From contig CAMSTW010000017.1 in assembly GCA_947063855.1 (NCBI GenBank), positions 1 to 47,315 of the forward strand: DNA of 47,315 nucleotides, read 5' to 3'. Below, piece by piece: positions 8,429 through 17,189 of this stretch (position 1 is the first letter of the stretch; each line of letters opens with the position of its first letter). The position numbers were made by a program, and so were the translations under genes. Source of the stretch: an uncultured Dorea sp. (GTDB lineage: Bacteria > Bacillota > Clostridia > Lachnospirales > Lachnospiraceae). The notes beneath the pieces are model-generated. The model worked only from the letters and a program-made list of their open reading frames with translations, made no database searches and had not been told where the DNA came from.

Positions 8429-8926
8429 TTACCGGGTCTCCGCTTCCCTGAGTCTTAAGATCCTCTGGTTACTGCTCCCGCGAAATACCAGGGTCACATC
8501 CTTAAGTTCCTCCACAAACTCTCCATCCACAAGCACATCTATATAAGACAACATCTCGTCCGTCACCTCTGTATGGACCTTACCTCCGCCGGCCAAATCC
8601 ACATCATACAGATAGCCCGTATAACACCAGATATCCTTCTGGGGATACACCGCCCTTACCCGCTTAAGAAGCGCGGTCAGCACTCCCTGGTTCTCCGGCT
8701 CGAAGGGTTCTCCCCCAAGCAGCGTAAGTCCCTGGATATAATCCGGTGCAAGCAGTCTTAAGATCTCTTCCTCCGTCTCCCTGGTATACGGCTTCCCGTA
8801 TTTAAAATCCCACGTCTCCGGATTAAAACACCCCTTACAATGGTGCCTGCATCCGGACACAAACAGACTGACCCGGACACCCGGGCCGTCTGCTATATCA
8901 CATTCTTTTATATTTCCATAATGCAT
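8429..8926 (-). CDS. nrdG: Anaerobic ribonucleotide reductase activating enzyme NrdG
   Basis: Radical SAM activase, 165 aa, that installs the glycyl radical on NrdD using S-adenosylmethionine and a 4Fe-4S cluster. The cluster-binding CxxxCxxC motif is Cys26, Cys30 and Cys33 (GCRHHCKGCFN), with the SAM-binding LTLLGGEPF downstream. Length fits the family. It lies 190 bases downstream of nrdD on the same strand, an unusually long gap filled by an imperfect tandem repeat, and 28 bases upstream of the NifX-like gene. Confidence 0.96.
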   Translation of the reverse strand: MHYGNIKECDIADGPGVRVSLFVSGCRHHCKGCFNPETWDFKYGKPYTRETEEEILRLLAPDYIQGLTLLGGEPFEPENQGVLTALLKRVRAVYPQKDIWCYTGYLYDVDLAGGGKVHTEVTDEMLSYIDVLVDGEFVEELKDVTLVFRGSSNQRILRLREAETR

Positions 8927-8964
8927 ACTTCTCTCCTACACTTCACACACCGCCGGACAAGACC

Positions 8965-9086
8965 GTCTGCCTCCGCAGCTCCAAACGGCCTGCAATGACA
9001 TCGCCCGCCGCAAGGCAAGACCCGTCTGCAATCTCCCCGGCCGCTGTGACATCTCCTGCTGCAAGGCAGGACCGCCTGCAGTCTGC
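8965..9086. repeat. Degenerate tandem repeat (about 58-bp period) between nrdG and nrdD
   Basis: GTCTGC recurs at 8965, 9024 and 9081 (periods 59 and 57), each preceded by a GAC-rich arm. The segment GCAAGGCA plus a GACATC block upstream of it is shared by two units. The 189-base gap has no convincing coding frame. Confidence 0.5.
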
Positions 9087-9115
9087 CATGCCTCCCGGCC
9101 GCCGGAACAGCCGGC

Positions 9116-11305
9116 CTACAGGTGCAATACCCGGTCTTTGATCTCCTGAGTACGTCCCTGATTCCAGAACTGCGTACCGATATAGCCGCAGGTCCTGCGC
9201 GCCACGAACATCTTATCCTGATCCTGGTTGTTACAATTCGGACACTCCCAGATCAGCTTCCCTGTCTCGTCTTCCCTGATGGCAATCTCACCGTCGTAAC
9301 CACAGCATTCGCAGAAATCGCTCTTGGTGTTCAGCTCTGCATACATGATATTATCATAGATGAACTGCATCACCGCCAGAACAGCCGGAATATTATTCTG
9401 CATGTTCGGCACCTCGATATAACTGATCGCACCGCCCGGGGACAGCTTCTGGAAATCCGCCTCAAACTTCAGCTTCTTGAACGCGTCAATCTCCTCAGAC
9501 ACATGCACATGGTAGCTGTTGGTGATATAATTCTTATCCGTCACGCCTTCGATGATGCCGAATCTCTTCTGAAGGCACTTGGCAAACTTATAGGTCGTGG
9601 ACTCCATCGGCGTCCCATATACGGAATAGCTGATATGCTCCGCCTCTCTCCACTCCTTGCACTTATCGTTCAGCCTCTGCATAACCGCAAGTGCGAACGG
9701 CCTTGCCTCCGGGTCTGTATGAGACTTCCCAAGCATCCGCATACACATCTCATAGAGCCCCGCATAACCAAGGGAAATCGTCGAATAGCCATTATACAGA
9801 AGTTCGTCGATCACTTCCCCCTTCTTAAGCCTTGCAAGGGCGCCGTACTGCCACAGGATCGGCGCCACATCAGACACCGTTCCAAGCAGACGCTCGTGTC
9901 TGCAGCGAAGCCCCTTATGGCACAGTTCCAGACGCTCGTCCAGAATCTCCCAGAACTTATCCATATCGCCCTCACAAGAGCACGCCACGTCCACCAGATT
10001 GATGGTCACAACTCCCTGGTTGAAACGCCCGTAGAACTTATGGCTTCCGTCCTCATTCCTCTGGGAATCCTCCACCGTCAGGAAAGAGCGGCAGCCCATA
10101 CACGGATAGACGTCTCCCTGCTTAAGCTCCTTCATGACCTTCGCGGAGATATAGTCCGGAACCATCCGCTTCGCCGTACACTCCGCCGCCAGCTCTGTCA
10201 GATGCCAGTACGGCGTCCCCTTGCGGACATTATCCTCATCCAGTACATAGATGAGCTTGGGGAACGCCGGCGTGATCCACACGCCCTTCTCGTTCTTCAC
10301 GCCCTGCATCCGCTGTATCAGAACCTCTTCTATAATCAATGCCAGATCATCCCTGATCTGTCCTTCCCCGACTTCATCCAGATACATGAAGATCGTCACA
10401 AACGGCGCCTGGCCGTTACATGTCATCAGCGTGATAAGCTGATACTGAATCGTCTGAATCCCGCTCTTGACCTCTTCCCTGAGCCTGCGCTCCGTCACCC
10501 TGCTGATGATCTCCTCATCCATGCTCTCGCCGCATTCCTCGCGTTCTGCGATCACGGTCTTACGCAGCTTCTGCCTGCTGATATCTACAAACGGCGCCAG
10601 GTGTGCCAGCGTAAATGACTGGCCGCCGTACTGGTTGCTCGCCACCTGCGCCACAATCTGCGTCGTCACATTACAGGCCGTAAAGAAGCTGTGGGGCTTC
10701 TCAATCAGAGTCTCACTGATCACCGTACCGTTCTGCAGCATATCTTCCAGATTAATCAGGTCGCAGTTATGCTCCTTCTGGGCAAAATAGTCTGAATCAT
10801 GGAAGTGAATGATCCCCTCCTCATGTGCATTCACAATATCTGCCGGAAGCAGCACCCGCTTCGACAGATCCTTGCTGACCTCGCCTGCCATATAGTCGCG
10901 CTGGGTCGAATTAATCACCGGATTCTTGTTGGAATTCTCCTGTGTAACCTCTTCGTTGATATTCTCAATCAGGGACAGGATACCATTATCCGTCGTGTTG
11001 GACTTGCGCTTCAGCTCTCTCTTATAACGATAACGCACATACTTCTGCGCCACCTCATAGCCTCTCATCTCCATAATGCCGCGCTCGACCATATCCTGGA
11101 TATCTTCCACATTCACCGCATGAAGCAGCTCCCCTACCTGTGCCGCGATGTTATCCGCAACCGCCATAATCTGATAATCATTCATCTGATGGATCTTATC
11201 CACCTCACAGTTCGCGGCCCTCACCGCATTCACAATCTTCGACAGATCAAAGAGAACCTCTTCCCCGTTACGCTTAATTACATTCGTCCTTATATCGCTC
11301 CCCAT
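9116..11305 (-). CDS. nrdD: Anaerobic ribonucleoside-triphosphate reductase NrdD
   Basis: Class III ribonucleotide reductase, 729 aa, reducing ribonucleoside triphosphates to deoxy forms for DNA synthesis without oxygen. An N-terminal ATP-cone (about 5-95, TNVIKRNGEEVLFDLSKIV) gives allosteric control. The catalytic barrel carries TCNGQAPF and YPCMGCRSF; the C-terminal zinc site has CECC and CPNC; the glycyl radical residue is Gly707 in RRTCGYIG. Start at 11305 has GAGG seven bases upstream. nrdG and a NifX-like gene follow. Two NrdR-like boxes lie in the upstream gap, consistent with repression by NrdR when dATP is high. Confidence 0.97.
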   Translation of the reverse strand: MGSDIRTNVIKRNGEEVLFDLSKIVNAVRAANCEVDKIHQMNDYQIMAVADNIAAQVGELLHAVNVEDIQDMVERGIMEMRGYEVAQKYVRYRYKRELKRKSNTTDNGILSLIENINEEVTQENSNKNPVINSTQRDYMAGEVSKDLSKRVLLPADIVNAHEEGIIHFHDSDYFAQKEHNCDLINLEDMLQNGTVISETLIEKPHSFFTACNVTTQIVAQVASNQYGGQSFTLAHLAPFVDISRQKLRKTVIAEREECGESMDEEIISRVTERRLREEVKSGIQTIQYQLITLMTCNGQAPFVTIFMYLDEVGEGQIRDDLALIIEEVLIQRMQGVKNEKGVWITPAFPKLIYVLDEDNVRKGTPYWHLTELAAECTAKRMVPDYISAKVMKELKQGDVYPCMGCRSFLTVEDSQRNEDGSHKFYGRFNQGVVTINLVDVACSCEGDMDKFWEILDERLELCHKGLRCRHERLLGTVSDVAPILWQYGALARLKKGEVIDELLYNGYSTISLGYAGLYEMCMRMLGKSHTDPEARPFALAVMQRLNDKCKEWREAEHISYSVYGTPMESTTYKFAKCLQKRFGIIEGVTDKNYITNSYHVHVSEEIDAFKKLKFEADFQKLSPGGAISYIEVPNMQNNIPAVLAVMQFIYDNIMYAELNTKSDFCECCGYDGEIAIREDETGKLIWECPNCNNQDQDKMFVARRTCGYIGTQFWNQGRTQEIKDRVLHL

Positions 11306-11324
11306 TACACATCCTCACTTTCAC

Positions 11325-11371
11325 ACACAAAATATTGTTACTACATTGTCGATTCGCACAATATATAGGGC
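11325..11371. promoter_or_regulatory. Tandem NrdR-box candidates upstream of nrdD
   Basis: ACACAAAATATTGTTA (11325-11340) and GCACAATATATAGGGC (11356-11371) resemble the NrdR consensus ACACwATATmTTGw and start exactly 31 bp apart, about three helical turns, the spacing typical of NrdR box pairs. A TATGATAAT-type -10 lies just upstream (about 11376-11384, minus strand). The rest of the 11306-11497 gap shows no gene. Confidence 0.7.
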
Positions 11372-11497
11372 ATGTATTATCATACACTAAACTTGAAAGA
11401 AAGGGAAGAGGTAGTTCTAAAAAATATTTAACAAAATTTTGGATGCATATCTGTTGTTTTTCTACAACAGCAAAATCCTCTGCCGCCTTGACAGATT

Positions 11498-12316
11498 CTA
11501 TTTCAGAAGCCCCAGATGATCGAACGCCTTCCACAGGCCGTCCTCCTTAAGCGGCGCGGTCACATAATCTGCCGCCGCCTTAATATTCTCAGAACCGTTG
11601 CCCATGGCGATCCCCGTTCCCGCATACCGGACCATCTCGATATCGCAGTCATTATCTCCGACCGCAACCGCGTCCTCTCTTCCCCCGTCCCGCTCCTTAA
11701 GAATCAGACGGATTCCTTCCGCCTTGGTAACATAATTCGGCGTGATCGTTCCCGCCCATCTCTCAATATACGGAACCGCAAGGTTCATGATATGAAAAGA
11801 ATATCCCCATTTGGCCAGAATCGCCTCCCTTGACGCATGATTACTGAACACAATCAGCTTCTGGACTTCCGGTACATCCAGCAGCGATTCCACAGATATG
11901 GGACCAGTCATCTCATCCTCCCCAAGGTTCATACTCTGGCGCACACGTTCACCGATCTCACGGTAAGCCTCCCGGCTCTCCCTCAGTATGTAGCCCGCCG
12001 TACTGTTCTCCATCTCCACGATGCACTGACATTCCAGAAGATCCTTCATCAATTCTATAAATGCAAGCTGCGTAAAGGATCTGTGCGCGATATGTTCACC
12101 CCTGTACTCCACATATCCGCCCGAATTCGCAATCACACCGTCAAAGCCGATATTCATGACCTGCTCTCCTATCCGGAAATATGTCCGGCCTGTATTGAGT
12201 ACCACCTCATGCCCATTCCTCTGGGCTATTCGAATTGCCTCTATTCCAGACGCGGGAATCGTACCGTCAAAGTCGCGAAGCGTGTTGTCAATAGCTAAAA
12301 AAATTACTTTTCCCAT
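11498..12316 (-). CDS. Cof-type HAD-IIB family protein with substituted nucleophile
   Basis: HAD superfamily, subfamily IIB, 272 aa, usually a sugar-phosphate or nucleotide phosphatase. The fold is complete: motif II VVLNTGRTYF, a cap domain, motif III Lys in TKAEGIRL, and motif IV VAVGDNDCDIEM. In motif I, however, the usual DxDGT at the end of strand 1 reads AIDNTL: Ala8 replaces the nucleophilic Asp and Asn11 replaces Gly, while Asp10 remains. The GCT codon is clear in the DNA. A DFDGT string at 15-19 sits where the family has its flap (sDGkIP), so it is probably not the nucleophile. RBS GAGGAAAG is good. It may bind rather than hydrolyse its ligand (inference). Confidence 0.88.
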   Translation of the reverse strand: MGKVIFLAIDNTLRDFDGTIPASGIEAIRIAQRNGHEVVLNTGRTYFRIGEQVMNIGFDGVIANSGGYVEYRGEHIAHRSFTQLAFIELMKDLLECQCIVEMENSTAGYILRESREAYREIGERVRQSMNLGEDEMTGPISVESLLDVPEVQKLIVFSNHASREAILAKWGYSFHIMNLAVPYIERWAGTITPNYVTKAEGIRLILKERDGGREDAVAVGDNDCDIEMVRYAGTGIAMGNGSENIKAAADYVTAPLKEDGLWKAFDHLGLLK

Positions 12317-12441
12317 CTGTCTTTCCTCACTTATAATATCTCAGTGTATTTCTCCTCTTCTATGTTACCACATAATTGCGATATAGAAACTATATTTTTC
12401 ATATTTTTTATACAATTTCTACGATTTATACACGGTCTGTG

Positions 12442-12478
12442 AAAAAAAACAGAGGTCCGCCGCCCGACAGATCTCTGT
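12442..12478 (-). terminator. Rho-independent terminator of the xre-type gene
   Basis: ACAGAG/CTCTGT arms (12449-12454, 12473-12478) extended by two more pairs, followed on the minus strand by eight T (12442-12449). Confidence 0.7.
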
Positions 12479-12569
12479 ACTATTTTATTTCCCTATATAC
12501 TCACGGCGCTTCCCGCTCCATCAAACCATCTCTTCGCCCGGCCCGGTATCCTCCGTCTCCCCAAACCTC

Positions 12570-12812
12570 CTACTCGTCCGCCGGTTCCTGTCCGTTCTGC
12601 CCTTCCTCGTCTTCAAGCTTCAATATATCATTCACATCGCAATTCAGGCAGTCGCAGATCTTCGCCAGAGTATGCAGATCCACACGGACCACCTTATTCT
12701 TACAATAATTATTCAACTGTGTACGCTGTAACCTGCATCTATAGCAAAGATTCGTCTTGCTTACTCCCTTTTCAGCCAGTACCCGTTCCAATTCAATCAC
12801 TATCTTACTCAT
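12570..12812 (-). CDS. Xre/Cro-type helix-turn-helix regulator (small)
   Basis: About 80 aa, essentially a lone HTH domain of the HTH_26 (YozG-like) type: LAEKGVSKTNLCYRCRLQRT, then LHTLAKICDCLNCDVNDILKL, with an acidic C-terminal tail. I place the start at 12812 because GGAGCAGGAT precedes that ATG; an in-frame ATG four codons upstream (12824) has a weaker site. Five cysteines in so short a protein (CYRC, CDC, NC plus a lone C) are unusual and could allow redox or metal sensing. It is divergent from the exported protein at 12994 and could regulate it. Target unknown. Confidence 0.82.
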   Translation of the reverse strand: MSKIVIELERVLAEKGVSKTNLCYRCRLQRTQLNNYCKNKVVRVDLHTLAKICDCLNCDVNDILKLEDEEGQNGQEPADE

Positions 12813-12993
12813 ATCCTGCTCCATACTATCTCTTTAGGACTAGTATACCCACATTTTTATTGAAAAAATAGATGTAATAACTTACACTGTAATTAGATGC
12901 ACGGTTTCATTTTGACACTGCACGCATCTATGGAACTAATATGGCAGAACATGTAATACAGCACAAACATTACTTAAACGGAGGTACCCTATC

Positions 12994-13344
12994 ATGAAGA
13001 AAAAAAAGCTCTTATTGCTGCCGGTCATTCTTGTGTTACTTCTGCTGGCAGTCGTCTGCGCAGAAGAACGCAAATCCTATGAGATCCTTCATTCCACAGT
13101 CATGTCTGCGCCGAACCTTACAGAACACAAGATTACCGTGGTGATCCACACGCTGCTTCCCGTCGACCGGGAAGCTCTGGTCAAAGAGATCGTAACCAAC
13201 CACCAGCGTCTCAACGGCGGCCGGCCCAATCCTTATTACGAACTGGAACTCTACCGGACCAGGCTGCATTACAGCCGGGGGATCGTGTACGACACCATAT
13301 TATGCAACGGAGACGGCGAGATAGTGACAAAGATCGAATTATGA
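12994..13344 (+). CDS. Small exported protein of unknown function
   Basis: 116 aa with an N-terminal signal peptide or anchor (MKKKKLLLLPVILVLLLLAV, then VCAEER). The mature part, about 90 residues, is alternating beta-like (HKITVVIHTLLPV ... YYELELYRTR ... DTILCNGDGEIVTKIEL). No family recognised. GGAGG lies nine bases before the ATG; TTGACA at about 12923 is a possible -35. The gene is divergent from the Xre regulator and convergent with tatD, with a shared terminator hairpin. Confidence 0.78.
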   Translation: MKKKKLLLLPVILVLLLLAVVCAEERKSYEILHSTVMSAPNLTEHKITVVIHTLLPVDREALVKEIVTNHQRLNGGRPNPYYELELYRTRLHYSRGIVYDTILCNGDGEIVTKIEL

Positions 13345-13348
13345 CACG

Positions 13349-13396
13349 AAAAAGCTGTATGGAACCGTACCTAACGCACGATTCCATACAGCTTTT
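13349..13396. terminator. Bidirectional terminator that includes the tatD 3' coding end
   Basis: AAAAGCTGTATGGAA and TTCCATACAGCTTTT form a perfect 15-bp stem. One arm encodes the last codons of tatD; the other lies between the two stops. A and T runs flank both sides, so it can terminate both convergent genes. Confidence 0.85.
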
Positions 13397-14138
13397 CTGC
13401 ATTCATCTCTGTCTGTGCCACGACTTTCTCATAAGTAAGGCCCTTAAGGCCGGCTATCTCTTCCGCCACATACCTGATGTAGGCCGAATGATTCCGTTTT
13501 CCTCTAAACGGTACCGGAGCAAGATAAGGACAGTCCGTCTCAAGAACGATAGCTTCCAATGGAATTTCCTCCACTGTTTCCTTGAGCTTCCGTGCGTTCT
13601 TGAATGTCACCACTCCGCCGACTCCGATATAGAAGCCCATCTTCACATATTCCTTCGCCATCTCCCTGGAATAGGAATAGCAGTGAATCACACCCTTAAG
13701 CCCTCCTCCATACTCCTTCATGATATCCATGGTATCGGCAGCCGCCTCCCGGCTGTGGATCAGTACCGGGAGCGCAAGCTCTCTTGCCAGCTCAAGCTGC
13801 CTTATAAACCACTTCTTCTGTATCGCATGCGATTCATTATCCCAATAATAATCCAGGCCAATCTCTCCTACCGCAACCACCTTGTCCCTCAGGAACAATT
13901 CCTTCATCCGGGCAAAGGTCTCTTCATTCAGATCTCCGACCTCGTCCGGATGGATCCCCACCGCGGCATACATGAAGGGATATTCCTGCACCATATCAAC
14001 TACCCGTGCGCACGATGCATAGGATGCGCTGACATTCACAATCCTCCCCACGCCGTTCTCCGCCATGGAATGAAGCAGTTCCCTTCTGTCCTCATCAAAC
14101 TGCTCATCATCGTAATGGGCATGTGTATCAAAAATCAT
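13371..14138 (-). CDS. tatD: TatD-family metal-dependent hydrolase/DNase
   Basis: TIM-barrel metallohydrolase of the TatD/YcfH/YabD family, 255 aa, full length. Metal ligands are visible: His6 and His8 (DTHAHYD), Glu in VGEIGLDYY, His in LIHSREA and GVIHCYS, and Asp in ETDCPYLAP. Family members show 3'-5' DNase activity in vitro. It is the last gene of metG-ddh-tatD, overlapping ddh by four bases (ATGA), so it is probably translationally coupled. In Bacillus the tatD homologue yabD also follows metS, which supports this operon reading. Confidence 0.94.
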   Translation of the reverse strand: MIFDTHAHYDDEQFDEDRRELLHSMAENGVGRIVNVSASYASCARVVDMVQEYPFMYAAVGIHPDEVGDLNEETFARMKELFLRDKVVAVGEIGLDYYWDNESHAIQKKWFIRQLELARELALPVLIHSREAAADTMDIMKEYGGGLKGVIHCYSYSREMAKEYVKMGFYIGVGGVVTFKNARKLKETVEEIPLEAIVLETDCPYLAPVPFRGKRNHSAYIRYVAEEIAGLKGLTYEKVVAQTEMNAEKLYGIVR

Positions 14139-15121
14139 AATAATCCTGCCCTCAGTTCTTCCGGCGTCTTCGCGGACAGCAGCCCCGGCGCAATATCAAA
14201 TACGGTCCTCGCCCCGCTCTCACCGGCCTTCGCCAGACGGTACGCCGCCCTTGCGTAACAGATCAGCACACTTGCAGTGAATTCCGGGTTGGAATCCAGC
14301 TTCAGAGAATACTCGATAACGTGGCGGTTTCCCTCCGTTCCCGACTCGCCACTGCGGATCACAAACCCGCCGTGAGGCATCCTGCCATGTCCGGCCTTCA
14401 GCTCTTCCTCCGTGATAAATGTCACCGTCGTGTCATATTCATCAAAATAATTCGGCATCGTCTTGATGGCGTTCTCGATCGCCTGCAGATCGGCGCCTTC
14501 TTCCGGAACCACATAACATTCCCGCAGATGCTTCTCCCTTGTGGTAAGCTCCGGCGCACTGCCGCTCCTTACACGCTCCACTGCCGACGCAACCGGCACC
14601 GTATACTGTATCCCGTTCTTCACGCCTTCCACCCGGCGGATGGCGTCGGAATGTCCCTGGCTGACGCCCCTGCCCCAGAATGTATACGTGCTTCCCTGCG
14701 GCAGGATCGCCTCTGCGTACAGACGGTTCAGCGAGAACATTCCCGGATCCCATCCTACGGAAATGATACCGACCTTGCCGCCCGCTCTGGCCGCCTTGTC
14801 CATATTTCCAAAATATTCCGGTATCCTGGCGTGGGTGTCAAAGCTGTCGATCGTGTTAAAATCCGCCGCAATCTGCGGACCCATCACCGGCAGGTCCGTG
14901 GCAGAACCGCCGCAGAGAACCATGACGTCAATCTCGTCCTTCATCGACAGCATGTCGTCCATATGCCTCACCGCCGCGTCCTTCGTATGAATCTTCACAG
15001 AAGACGGGTCACGCCTTGTAAAGACCGCACGAAGCTCCATATCCTCATTGCGGGCAGCGGCAAGCTCCACGCCCCTTCCGATATTTCCATAGCCCACAAT
15101 TCCAATTCTGATCTTCTCCAT
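14135..15121 (-). CDS. ddh: meso-Diaminopimelate dehydrogenase
   Basis: NADPH-dependent reductive amination of L-tetrahydrodipicolinate to meso-diaminopimelate, the one-step route to lysine and peptidoglycan crosslinks. 328 aa, family length. The N-terminal Rossmann motif is GIVGYGNIGRG (7-17). Characteristic Ddh stretches follow: VLCGGSATDLP, NTIDSFDTHARIPEYF, GWDPGMFSLNRLYAEA, FWGRGVSQGHSDAIRR, and a C-terminal NPEFTASVL. RBS AAGGAAGG precedes the ATG. It lies 38 bases after metG and overlaps tatD by four bases. Confidence 0.96.
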   Translation of the reverse strand: MEKIRIGIVGYGNIGRGVELAAARNEDMELRAVFTRRDPSSVKIHTKDAAVRHMDDMLSMKDEIDVMVLCGGSATDLPVMGPQIAADFNTIDSFDTHARIPEYFGNMDKAARAGGKVGIISVGWDPGMFSLNRLYAEAILPQGSTYTFWGRGVSQGHSDAIRRVEGVKNGIQYTVPVASAVERVRSGSAPELTTREKHLRECYVVPEEGADLQAIENAIKTMPNYFDEYDTTVTFITEEELKAGHGRMPHGGFVIRSGESGTEGNRHVIEYSLKLDSNPEFTASVLICYARAAYRLAKAGESGARTVFDIAPGLLSAKTPEELRAGLL

Positions 15122-15159
15122 AATATGATATCCTTCCTTCTTTTCGTTAAAAGTTCCAA

Positions 15160-17154
15160 TTAGCAGATCTCGGCTCCTGCCGGCATTGGCTTCTCAGGCG
15201 TCATAAGCGCAAGCTTCCCGTCCGCGTCCTCCGCACACAGAAGCATTCCTTCCGACAGCACGCCGGCAAGCTTCGCCGGTTTCAGATTCACAAGTACCAT
15301 CACTTTCTTGCCGACCATCTCTTCCGGCGTATAATGCGCCTTGATCCCGGATACAATCTGCTTCACCTGACTGCCGACCTTCACCTGGGAGCAGAGCAGC
15401 TTCCTGGACTTCTTCACTTCCTCACAGGCTATGATCTCGCCCACCTGGAACTGCATCTTACCAAAATCCTCGAAGGTAATCTCCGGCTTGGCTTCTATGT
15501 CTATGACACCTGCATCTGCGGCCCCTTCTTTGCAGCCGCATGCTCCTGTGCCGCCGGCTCCTTCTGCTTTCCCTGTGCCGTCTGCACCGCTTTCGTCCGC
15601 TTCCTCTGTAACCTGCGGATGAAGCTCTTCCACCTTCTTCATCACCTCGTTCACATCCAGTCTGGCGAACAGGATCTCCGGCTTCTCCGTCACCTTTCCG
15701 TCTCCCAGCTGCTTAAGAATTCGCTCTGACGTCTCAGGCATAAAGGGCTCGATCAGGAGCGCGCCTGCCCTGATACTCTCAAGCAGGTTGTAGAGTACCG
15801 TTTCCAGACGGTCCTTCTTCGCCTCATCCTTCGCCAGCGCCCACGGCAGCGTCTCATCAATATACTTGTTGCAGCGCTTAAACAGAGTGAAGATCTCCGT
15901 GATCGCATCCGCAACCCGCAGGTCGTTCATCTTCGCCTCTACCGCCTTCGGCGTGTTCTCTGTGACTGCTTTCAGATCCGCATCCACGCTGCGCTCTTCT
16001 TCGGTTCCGGCCGCTCCCTTATCCGTCACAACACCGCCGAAATACTTATTCGTCATGGAGACCGTCCGGTTCACCAGATTCCCCAGCGTATTGGCCAGGT
16101 CGGAATTCATACGCTCCACCATCAGCTCCCAGGTGATCACGCCGTCATTCTCAAAAGGCATCTCATGAAGCACAAAATAACGCACCGCATCCACGCCAAA
16201 GAAGTCCACCAGCTCGTCTGCATATAATACATTCCCCTTGGACTTGCTCATCTTGCCGTCGCCCTGCAAAAGCCACGGATGCCCGAAGATCTGCTTCGGA
16301 AGCGGAAGATCGAGAGCCATCAGGAAGATCGGCCAGTAGATCGTATGGAAGCGGATGATATCCTTCCCGATCAGATGCAGGTCTGCCGGCCAGTCCTTCT
16401 TAAACTGCTCCGTACTCTCGCCGTCACACTCATACCCGATCCCGGTGATATAGTTGGTGAGCGCATCCAGCCACACATAGACCACGTGCTTCGGATCGAA
16501 GTCTACCGGAACGCCCCATTTGAACGAAGTTCTGGATACACACAGATCCTGCAGGCCCGGAAGCAGAAAATTGTTCATCATCTCATTCTTACGCGACACC
16601 GGCTGGATAAACTCCGGATGCGTGTTGATATGCTCAATCAGGCGGTCCGCGTATTTACTCATCTTGAAGAAATATGCCTCTTCCTTCGCAGGCTGGACCT
16701 CACGCCCGCAGTCCGGGCACTTGCCGTCCACCAGCTGGGATTCTGTAAAGAAGGACTCGCAGGGCGTACAGTACATTCCCTCATAATATCCCTTATAGAT
16801 ATCGCCCTTGTCATACAGCTTCTTGAAAATCTTCTGAACCTGCCGCTCGTGATCCTCATCCGTCGTGCGGATGAACTTGTCATAAGAAGTATTCATCAGG
16901 TCCCAGATCCGCCGGATCTCGCCTGCAACATTGTCCACATATTCCTTGGGGGTGATGCCTGCTTCCTCTGCCTTCAGCTCAATCTTCTGGCCATGCTCGT
17001 CAGTTCCGGTCTGGAAGAATACATCATATCCCCGGCTCCTCTTATATCTTGCAATCGCATCTGCCAGGATAATCTCGTAGGTATTCCCGATATGCGGCTT
17101 TCCTGACGTATAGGCTATGGCCGTCGTTATATAATACTTTGGTTTCTCACTCAT
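15160..17154 (-). CDS. metG: Methionyl-tRNA synthetase with C-terminal tRNA-binding domain
   Basis: Class I aminoacyl-tRNA synthetase charging tRNA-Met, 664 aa. HIGN (21-24) and KMSKS (301-305) are the catalytic signatures; zinc ligands are Cys129, Cys132, Cys146 and Cys149 (YCTPC, CPDCG). A C-terminal EMAP/Trbp-type tRNA-binding domain (about 560-664) follows a Gly/Ala-rich linker (about 515-555) that contains a Cys pair (ACGCKEG). First gene of metG-ddh-tatD. Expression is governed by the Met T-box upstream; a 200-base stretch lies between the T-box terminator and the start codon. Confidence 0.97.
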   Translation of the reverse strand: MSEKPKYYITTAIAYTSGKPHIGNTYEIILADAIARYKRSRGYDVFFQTGTDEHGQKIELKAEEAGITPKEYVDNVAGEIRRIWDLMNTSYDKFIRTTDEDHERQVQKIFKKLYDKGDIYKGYYEGMYCTPCESFFTESQLVDGKCPDCGREVQPAKEEAYFFKMSKYADRLIEHINTHPEFIQPVSRKNEMMNNFLLPGLQDLCVSRTSFKWGVPVDFDPKHVVYVWLDALTNYITGIGYECDGESTEQFKKDWPADLHLIGKDIIRFHTIYWPIFLMALDLPLPKQIFGHPWLLQGDGKMSKSKGNVLYADELVDFFGVDAVRYFVLHEMPFENDGVITWELMVERMNSDLANTLGNLVNRTVSMTNKYFGGVVTDKGAAGTEEERSVDADLKAVTENTPKAVEAKMNDLRVADAITEIFTLFKRCNKYIDETLPWALAKDEAKKDRLETVLYNLLESIRAGALLIEPFMPETSERILKQLGDGKVTEKPEILFARLDVNEVMKKVEELHPQVTEEADESGADGTGKAEGAGGTGACGCKEGAADAGVIDIEAKPEITFEDFGKMQFQVGEIIACEEVKKSRKLLCSQVKVGSQVKQIVSGIKAHYTPEEMVGKKVMVLVNLKPAKLAGVLSEGMLLCAEDADGKLALMTPEKPMPAGAEIC

Positions 17155-17189
17155 GTGCTTTCTCTCCCTTCTTTTATGCCAGCGAATCC

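Noticed and set aside
9122..10618. A 498-codon open frame on the plus strand
   Set aside because: Antisense of nrdD; no RBS and no recognisable domain.
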